DNA of 11,268 nucleotides, taken from Temnopleurus reevesii (Eukaryota > Echinodermata > Echinoidea > Temnopleuroida > Temnopleuridae). Below, piece by piece: positions 9,701 through 11,268 of this stretch (position 1 is its first letter; the number at the start of each line of letters is the position of its first letter). Location of the stretch: the NCBI GenBank assembly GCA_036244855.1, contig BQKZ01009664.1, positions 1 through 11,268 of the forward strand. Direction: 5' to 3'. The notes under the pieces were generated by a model. That model was not told where the DNA came from, did no database searches, and saw only the letters and a list, made by a program, of their open reading frames with translations. A program made the position numbers and the translations under genes.

Positions 9701-10978
9701 CTGAACCCCCCTGATGACATTACAACCCAACACATTAGCTTGAATGAAGAGGACAGCGAGCGAGAGAAACCAGCTAGTGCAACTTTCGACGAAGCCATGC
9801 GGGATCTCGTTGACCCTCTCCTCCCTGTACGGGGCCATGCCCTCATAATCCTTACCAGACTACTCAAGGAAAAGGACCCACGAGCCATCGCAGAGAGCGA
9901 GATGCTTCTCAAGATCTTTGAGGAGCACCTGTCTGAAGACGACACCTTCATCTACCTGCCCTCCATCAATGGACTGGTAGCACTTGCAGGTTCACATCAT
10001 CACAGAGTGGTACTACATCTCTGTAAGGCTTTCACCAGTAGCCATGCAGAAGACCATAGCAAGAAGTGGTCGGGAACCAGTCAAAAGATGTCCCTAGAGA
10101 AGACTCTCAAGATGGGGGAAGCGCTGGTCAAAGCAACCCGACAGCTTGGTATGTAATTTACTCGGGCTCAATCAATACACTACTCAAATAAACTTGTTGA
10201 CCACTTTTTCGTTGTTTCGTTTCACTATTGAGTTTTAAAATTTGTAGTGAAGCTAGAGGCATCAAGCAGCAACTGAAATCCCTCTATGAAAATGATTACT
10301 TTGTGTAAACTTGATTACATTGAAGGCAGTTTCATTTGGAGTATTCTTTGTATACAATTTTTTATACATATTTGACATTGGTCTCTCACTTGTGCGTATT
10401 ATAGTGACGACAACCAAAGATACATTTTGCACAATATCACCATGATAATTCAATTGTCTCTTGAATTAGTTCTTCAAGATAGAAATTTAAGTTAGGATAC
10501 GCTTTGAATTTTTTATATGTCAGTTTTTCTTAATCTTCATGCAACACTGTAGCTTCTGTCACTTTGTGAGAAAATTATGCAGACATGATTTTATCATCTT
10601 GTGTTGCTTTAATACATATACATTTTAACACACACTCAATGCTGAATAAATTTTTTCATTACAAATTATTGATTGGATAAACAAATTAATTAGTTATGAA
10701 GTTGAATTTTTAAATTGAGTTTTATGTTAGCCTTAACTCAAGTGTTCCAGATCCTATGTTATTAAAATCTTTTTCGTCATTGCTGTGATCAATTATTTTT
10801 CATTATTATTCTCTATCTGATTGCAGGGGAGCTAGTCCCTCATTACAGAGACCTCCTTCTGAATACCATCATGGCTGCCACCAGACACCCTGACTGTCAC
10901 ATCAGAGCTAGCTGTCTAGTTCATTTAGGAGAGGTCTGTGGGCTTCTCAGATTATCACTTGGGAGCGTAGTACATGAG
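50..10978 (+). CDS. TANGO6: TANGO6 (TMCO7) homologue, multi-exon gene, incomplete at both ends
   Basis: The joined exons encode roughly 1,090 residues of a helical-repeat protein. Family-typical stretches occur in the expected order: a WLRRVCGRLLAERLM block in exon 2, a VYYQRICQQMLDVLH block across exons 3 and 4, FSLYCF in exon 5, the ALLYQ-like LLYQ turn in exon 6, the LAEDLAISIATHGA block in exon 10 and LGSVVHE in exon 11. Tango6 came from a Drosophila RNAi screen for constitutive secretion and Golgi organisation. Its yeast relative Rtp1 helps bring RNA polymerase II subunits into the nucleus, so a transport or assembly scaffold role is likely; the exact role here is inference. I see no signal peptide or clear membrane segment. 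Every exon junction is in phase except at the N at 7937. The 5' start and 3' end of the gene lie outside the window. Confidence 0.9.
743..1347 (+). other. intron 1 of the window
   Basis: A 605-bp AT-rich intron with donor gtaaca and an acceptor of T-run plus ccacag. I found no open coding stretch, hairpin element or repeat that I could support in it. Confidence 0.7.
1348..1590 (+). CDS. TANGO6: TANGO6 exon 2
   Basis: The exon is 243 nt, phase 1 to phase 1. It starts after ttccacag and ends GATGATGGGG|gtaagg, using the fifth G of the run as the donor G. It encodes LPSSDIQFASTQLEHLASHC, then a flexible Gly/Ser/Pro loop (GGAGSGGQTPLPKPPP), then PWLRRVCGRLLAERLMADKG, a block I recognise from TANGO6 proteins, ending HFLQGVVDDG. 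The loop is low complexity and may vary between species. The codon split with exon 1 is G|CC (Ala). Frame, splice sites and family similarity all agree. Confidence 0.88.
1591..2338 (+). other. intron 2, holding an inverted-repeat element
   Basis: A 748-bp intron. Its main content is the 141-bp inverted-repeat element at 1670-1810. Downstream, an open stretch at 2116-2301 contains the peptide HIGEKP, which looks like a zinc-finger linker, but without the cysteine and histidine pairs I do not call it a gene. Confidence 0.6.
1670..1810. mobile_element. MITE-like fold-back element with 27-bp inverted ends
   Basis: Bases 1670-1696 and 1784-1810 are reverse complements over 27 positions with one mismatch. 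The left end reads CCCGTAACATA then AGGTTTGCGATTAAT after the mismatch. Further imperfect pairing continues inward (TATCAATTGCAA against TTTGCAGTTGATCA), so nearly all 141 bp could fold into one hairpin. There is no coding potential. This is the structure of a non-autonomous DNA transposon or fold-back element lying within an intron. A target-site duplication is not clear, so the family is unknown. Confidence 0.75.
2339..2448 (+). CDS. TANGO6: TANGO6 exon 3
   Basis: A 110-nt exon with acceptor tcacttag and donor caacag|gtatcc, taking phase 1 to phase 0. The first codon is split G|AC (Asp) with exon 2. It encodes 36 further residues: a Thr/Pro-rich turn (NLLATPPSPVVPKE) and then VYYQRICQQ, the start of a conserved TANGO6 block that continues directly into exon 4. 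It is too short to stand alone, but frame, splice sites and family similarity support it. Confidence 0.85.
2449..2852 (+). other. intron 3
   Basis: A 404-bp, very AT-rich intron with simple runs based on attgattg and tttattta near 2475-2520. No gene or organised repeat is seen. Confidence 0.65.
2853..3015 (+). CDS. TANGO6: TANGO6 exon 4
   Basis: A 163-nt exon with acceptor gtccttag and donor CTCAAG|gtattc, phase 0 to phase 1. It encodes MLDVLHTGDDITMKQVVRVI, a Val/Ala-rich helix, and then LAKQFLLDPLLRPLQ, matching the TANGO6 block in which a leading LL-P-LL-PL motif follows a Tyr/Phe-Leu-Leu. The Met at 2853 is an internal residue rather than a start, since exon 3 joins in frame. The peptide is helical-repeat in character. 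Confidence 0.87.
3016..3641 (+). other. intron 4, with two copies of a short repeat
   Basis: A 626-bp intron, AT-rich with a small taa microsatellite at about 3367-3378. It contains a similar segment twice, about 3172-3236 and 3492-3545. Open frames on the minus strand here do not look like protein. Confidence 0.6.
3172..3545. repeat. pair of diverged direct repeats 319 bp apart
   Basis: Both copies share a T-run, then CTGGT.TCCATAGAGCA, then CTTTG, AGAGGC, AGC.GTAAT and TAATTT. They lie at about 3172-3236 and 3492-3545 in the same orientation. The T-run plus CCATAG resembles a splice acceptor, but neither copy has an open frame after it and exon 4 joins exon 5 in phase without them. They may be two insertions of one element or an old tandem duplication. 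Confidence 0.5.
3642..3819 (+). CDS. TANGO6: TANGO6 exon 5 (full-length copy, first unit of exon array)
   Basis: A 178-nt exon with acceptor ccccacccag and donor CTCAG|gtaaga. It enters in phase 1 (split codon G|GT with exon 4) and leaves in phase 2. It encodes DSQCLLANESDLSQCISDIY and then a helical pair, RVFVIGREPSSTLLSCLTPI followed by LHHLFSLYCFSMEGVCNL. The ISDIYRVFVIG and LFSLYCF motifs fit the conserved TANGO6 pattern of a Cys/Val-Asp-Ile/Val-Tyr segment followed by LF-LYCF. Only this copy has the 5' part; the 3' 114 nt (3706-3819) is repeated four more times downstream. Confidence 0.87.
3957..4071 (+). pseudogene. exon 5 copy 2, frameshifted
   Basis: This is a copy of the 38-codon exon 5 cassette. 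Around 4016-4030 it reads CCAGCATAATGTTC where copy 1 has CCATCATCTCTTC: one extra base, giving 115 nt. The frame shifts after the CLTPVLQH part and meets TAA in CTGTAATC just before the donor CTCAG|gtaag. If spliced in, it would introduce a stop or shift the frame. Confidence 0.8.
4211..4324 (+). CDS. exon 5 copy 3, open candidate cassette exon
   Basis: A 114-nt copy with the acceptor-like TATGGTTTAG and donor CTCAG|gtaaga. It enters and leaves in phase 2, so its inclusion between exon 5 and exon 6 would add 38 residues without shifting the frame. The peptide differs from copy 1 by only Ser to Leu in EPSLTLLSCLTPV and Ile to Val. Whether it is spliced is unknown. The acceptor tract is not strongly pyrimidine-rich. 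Confidence 0.5.
4462..4575 (+). CDS. exon 5 copy 4, open candidate cassette exon
   Basis: A 114-nt copy, open throughout, with acceptor-like CTATGGTTTAG and donor CTCAG|gtaaga. It is phase 2 to phase 2. It encodes VFVIRIEPSSTMVSCLTPVL and then HHLFALYCLSMEGVCNL, the most changed in protein of the open copies (Gly to Arg, Arg to Ile, Ser to Ala, Phe to Leu). Use as an exon is unproven. Confidence 0.45.
4716..4829 (+). CDS. exon 5 copy 5, open candidate cassette exon with altered 3' end
   Basis: A 114-nt open copy ending CTACG|gtaagc instead of CTCAG|gtaag. Joined to exon 6 the split codon becomes CGG in place of AGG, still Arg. It encodes VFVIGIEPSATLVSCLTPVL and then HHLFSLYCFSMEGVCNL. Several differences from the other copies are silent (GTC/GTT, CTC/CTT, TAC/TAT, GGG/GGA). 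Its donor is immediately followed by an inverted-repeat insertion. Confidence 0.5.
4830..5201 (+). other. intron between exon 5 array and exon 6
   Basis: A 372-bp intron containing the inverted-repeat insertion at 4835-4966, then AT-rich sequence, then the acceptor T-run plus gtccag at 5201. The short open frame at 4972-5154 has no recognisable features and I treat it as chance. Confidence 0.65.
4835..4966. mobile_element. 132-bp inverted-repeat element inserted in a splice donor
   Basis: The ends are inverted copies: CAGTCACATAG (4839-4849) pairs with CTATGTGACTG (4952-4962), and GAAGCAACAC (4857-4866) pairs with GTGTTGCTTC (4935-4944). The arms are about 40 bp with small mismatches. TAAG flanks both sides (4831-4834 and 4967-4970), consistent with a 4-bp target duplication. 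The other array units show the empty site as gtaagaatgt; removing the element and one TAAG here gives the same gtaagaatgt. It is non-coding and MITE-like; the superfamily is not assigned. Confidence 0.85.
5202..5384 (+). CDS. TANGO6: TANGO6 exon 6
   Basis: A 183-nt exon with acceptor ttttgtccag and donor AATGCAAG|gtattt, phase 2 to phase 2. It begins by completing Arg (AG|G or CG|G) and reads TLVEEILCSYLRSADHNTAL, then DVKLCPAYGKMNEKVTFTPG, then a Gly-rich turn and GGATLLYQGNA. The family has a comparable order: a capping helix, then a polar Gly-rich loop, then an LYQ turn. The TTG at 5194 lies in the intron and is not a start. Confidence 0.85.
5385..6065 (+). other. intron before exon 7
   Basis: A 681-bp AT-rich intron. 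Open stretches on both strands are short and have no protein-like pattern. I saw no hairpin element or clear repeat. Confidence 0.65.
6066..6189 (+). CDS. TANGO6: TANGO6 exon 7
   Basis: A 124-nt exon with acceptor ttctcaacag and donor CTCAAT|gtgagt, phase 2 to phase 0. It completes Ser (AG|T), then encodes IEELFTQNLMRHEHIGRCCT, ALLQKVSQDKLSAEFFIAVL and a final Asn. This is a two-helix unit typical of the solenoid and continues in frame from exon 6 into exon 8. It is too short to appear as an isolated open frame. Confidence 0.83.
6190..6592 (+). other. intron before exon 8
   Basis: A 403-bp AT-rich intron with donor gtgagt and acceptor gactttatag. Nothing else is supported in it. Confidence 0.65.
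6593..6748 (+). CDS. TANGO6: TANGO6 exon 8 (acidic, Ser-rich loop)
   Basis: A 156-nt exon, phase 0 at both ends, with acceptor ctttatag and donor TTGAGG|gtaagt. It encodes EMTAAVASLDSSDSMVEQDG, then ASSTSSKHSRELLDLEPTSQ, then IGRINTVQHALR. The middle is a Ser/Asp/Glu-rich probable surface loop, comparable to the polar Glu/Thr-rich segment at this place in vertebrate TANGO6. The last helix runs into exon 9. Confidence 0.83.
6829..7140 (-). mobile_element. possible 3' end of a non-LTR retroelement or SINE, reverse orientation
   Basis: Read on the minus strand, the segment ends in AAATGATTTGATTTGATTA, a short ATTTG-type tail of the kind seen at the 3' end of CR1/L2-like elements and their SINEs. 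Inside it is a hairpin, GGCCAGCA (6949-6956) against TGCTGGCC (6980-6987), with a 23-base loop. The rest is A-rich low-complexity sequence. No reverse transcriptase is present. The call rests on shape only. Confidence 0.3.
7379..7532. mobile_element. MITE-like element with CAGAGATGCCAC inverted ends
   Basis: CAGAGATGCCACA near 7384-7396 pairs with the complementary GTGGCATCTCTG near 7513-7524; the outer TATA extends the pairing with one mismatch. Inside are repeated CAGGAAATTTC motifs, including the perfect 14-bp palindrome CAGGAAATTTCCTG at 7400-7413 and another copy near 7492. A TA dinucleotide flanks both ends, which would suit a TA-targeting family, but the flanks are themselves TA-rich. 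It is non-coding. Confidence 0.65.
7598..7663 (+). pseudogene. diverged, frameshifted duplicate of exon 9 (copy A)
   Basis: After the acceptor cattcacag it reads VLTILEQLCGAFSPEI, against VLAILEQLCEAFGPEI in copy B. It then lacks about four bases relative to copy B, so the frame breaks and meets TGA at 7661-7663. The intron just upstream (AGATCTGAAAATAT, TTGCTTCATTT) is also shared with copy B, with an offset of 233 bp. Many differences are at third codon positions, so the copy may have been under selection before it decayed. A base-call error is the alternative. Confidence 0.65.
7831..7911 (+). CDS. TANGO6: TANGO6 exon 9 (copy B), 3' end lost at assembly join
   Basis: The acceptor is attcacctag; the exon enters in phase 0 after exon 8. 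It encodes VLAILEQLCEAFGPEILKDT and then CHLLQFC, aligning with the solenoid helix that follows the Glu-rich loop in TANGO6. At 7912 the sequence turns into a 25-bp copy of the intron upstream of this exon (7792-7816), followed by N at 7937. The true 3' half of the exon therefore appears to be missing or misjoined, and no donor is visible. The apparent stop TAA belongs to the misplaced intron sequence. Confidence 0.7.
7938..7979 (+). CDS. TANGO6: TANGO6 exon 3' end after the N (partial)
   Basis: Forty-two nt encode AVALLSAVTTGEQK and end at GAACAG AAG|gtgata in phase 0, joining KKLTVDEKK of exon 10 in frame. In the family a Leu/Val/Ala helix of this kind precedes the block seen in exon 10. 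The 5' border is lost in the N, so this may be the end of exon 9 or a separate exon. About 25-30 residues expected from the family between the two pieces are absent. Confidence 0.65.
7980..8983 (+). other. intron before exon 10
   Basis: A 1,004-bp T-rich intron with donor gtgata and acceptor tgattttag. The frame after 7979 stays open to 8158 by chance (Cys-rich, no family match). There is a small hairpin, GATTTAAT/ATTAAATC, near 8712. Nothing else is supported. Confidence 0.6.
8984..10148 (+). CDS. TANGO6: TANGO6 exon 10: helical unit, long polar linker, RTP1_C1-type domain
   Basis: The exon is 1,165 nt, phase 0 to phase 1, with acceptor gattttag and donor CAGCTTG|gtatgt. It encodes 388 codons. 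Residues about 1-50 are conserved solenoid (KKLTVDEKKILQGILPLLAT, then IQKLAEDLAISIATHGAVSS). Residues about 50-265 are a Ser/Thr/Asn/Lys/Glu-rich segment without hydrophobic helices, probably disordered. From 9785 the RTP1_C1-type repeat begins: FDEAMRDLVDPLLPVRGHAL, then LLKIFEEHLSEDDTFIYLPS, then INGLVALA, matching the family pattern DP-PVR-AL, LKIF-LE-DTF-YL, I-G-ALA. It ends KMGEALVKATRQLG. The ATG at 9122 is internal. The linker seems longer than in vertebrates. Confidence 0.92.
9122..9784 (+). other. low-complexity polar linker within exon 10
   Basis: About 220 residues dominated by Ser, Asn, Thr, Lys, Glu and Asp, for example SSVNEGSNMNNQSAKPELQ and ESVTEKMERSSINCKSS. There are SP and TP pairs (PRTQSPIES, SERSPNVSEKVSPEN) that could be proline-directed kinase sites; that is inference. 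It separates two solenoid blocks, so a flexible hinge is likely. Confidence 0.7.
10149..10826 (+). other. intron before exon 11
   Basis: A 678-bp AT-rich intron with donor gtatgt and acceptor ctgattgcag. I saw no repeat, element or coding stretch. Confidence 0.7.
10827..10978 (+). CDS. TANGO6: TANGO6 exon 11 (start of C-terminal solenoid)
   Basis: A 152-nt exon, phase 1 to phase 0, with acceptor tgattgcag and donor CATGAG|gtaagc. It completes Gly (G|GG), then encodes ELVPHYRDLLLNTIMAATRH, PDCHIRASCLVHLGEVCGLL and RLSLGSVVHE. The pattern RDP-like turn, H-RAS-L-LGE-C, LGSVVHE is a strong family signature. At least one more exon, with the rest of the C-terminal domain and the stop codon, lies to the right of the window. 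Confidence 0.92.
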
Positions 10979-11268
10979 GTAAGCGGAACTTTGTATTTAT
11001 GAAGAGAAAATCTTTACTGGGGAGAGGTTGGCGAGATGGGGATAGAAAGGGGCTAATGGGACAGAGAAAGAGAGAGGGAATTGTGAGCGAGTGGAGGTGA
11101 AAGATGGCAGACATCAGACTCCCATACTTCTACATCAGAGCTAATTGTCTAGTTCATTTAGGAGGACTCTTTTGGCTTCTCAGATACTCACTTGGTACAT
11201 ATGATAAGCAGAATTGTGTGTTTATAGAAAGAGGGAGAGAGAGGGAGCTTTTTTGTTGGGGGGGGGGG
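10979..11268 (+). other. start of intron after exon 11, purine-rich, ending in poly-G
   Basis: The intron starts gtaagc. It has a GA-rich stretch (about 11030-11105), a decayed copy of exon 11, another GA run (about 11227-11248) and 11 G at the end (11258-11268). The terminal G run may be low-quality contig end. Confidence 0.6.
11114..11230 (+). pseudogene. decayed duplicate of exon 11 and its donor region
   Basis: The segment repeats the 3' two-thirds of exon 11 at an offset of about 233 bp: CATCAGAGCTA, TGTCTAGTTCATTTAGGAG, GGCTTCTCAGAT, CTCACTTGG. Flanking intron (GCAGAATTGTGTGTTTATAGA against GCGGAACTTTGTATTTATGA) is shared too. Small deletions break the frame, and the donor position reads GATAAG instead of GGTAAG, so it cannot be spliced like exon 11. 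Confidence 0.8.

Noticed and set aside
9520..9951. 143-codon open frame on the minus strand
   Set aside because: It lies wholly within exon 10 opposite clearly conserved coding sequence; its Ser/Arg-rich composition is what the complement of that exon gives.
10262..10453. Minus-strand open frame in intron before exon 11
   Set aside because: Short, AT-rich, no recognisable protein features.

Overview
The window is a stretch of animal nuclear DNA: AT-rich, with introns bounded by GT and AG and no bacterial-style gene packing. It holds one gene on the + strand, the homologue of TANGO6 (also called TMCO7), an alpha-solenoid protein of the Tango6/Rtp1 family. I read eleven coding exon blocks, plus a detached end of one exon, between 50 and 10978. 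The gene runs off both ends: the first exon here begins inside a codon and no start methionine is visible, and the last exon ends at a donor site with no stop codon. The many short palindromic elements in the introns, and the protein's level of similarity to vertebrate TANGO6, suggest a marine invertebrate deuterostome, most likely an echinoderm such as a sea urchin. That is a judgement from style, not proof.

Layout: exons lie at 50-742, 1348-1590, 2339-2448, 2853-3015, 3642-3819, 5202-5384, 6066-6189, 6593-6748, 7831-about 7911 (broken by an assembly defect at the single N, 7937, with its 3' remainder or the next exon at 7938-7979), 8984-10148 and 10827-10978. All junction phases agree, so the reading frame can be followed without a break except at the N. 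Exon 10 carries a long polar, probably disordered linker followed by the RTP1_C1-type helical repeat. Exon 11 begins the C-terminal solenoid.

The unusual part is the intron structure. Exon 5 has been duplicated with its downstream intron into a five-copy tandem array (3704-4829, period 251-254 bp). Copies 3, 4 and 5 keep a 114-nt (38-codon) open cassette with a usable acceptor, a GT donor and matching phase; copy 2 carries a +1 frameshift. The last copy has a 132-bp inverted-repeat element inserted in its splice donor, with a TAAG target duplication that rebuilds the donor. Exon 9 and exon 11 also have diverged duplicates, each displaced by about 233 bp. So three exons of one gene carry local exon-plus-intron tandem duplications, ranging from fresh and open to decayed.

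Introns also hold two further inverted-repeat (MITE-like) elements at 1670-1810 and 7379-7532, a repeated segment near 3170 and 3490, and a possible retrotransposon 3' tail at 6836-7140. I see no other convincing gene on either strand, and no tRNA, rRNA or CRISPR.
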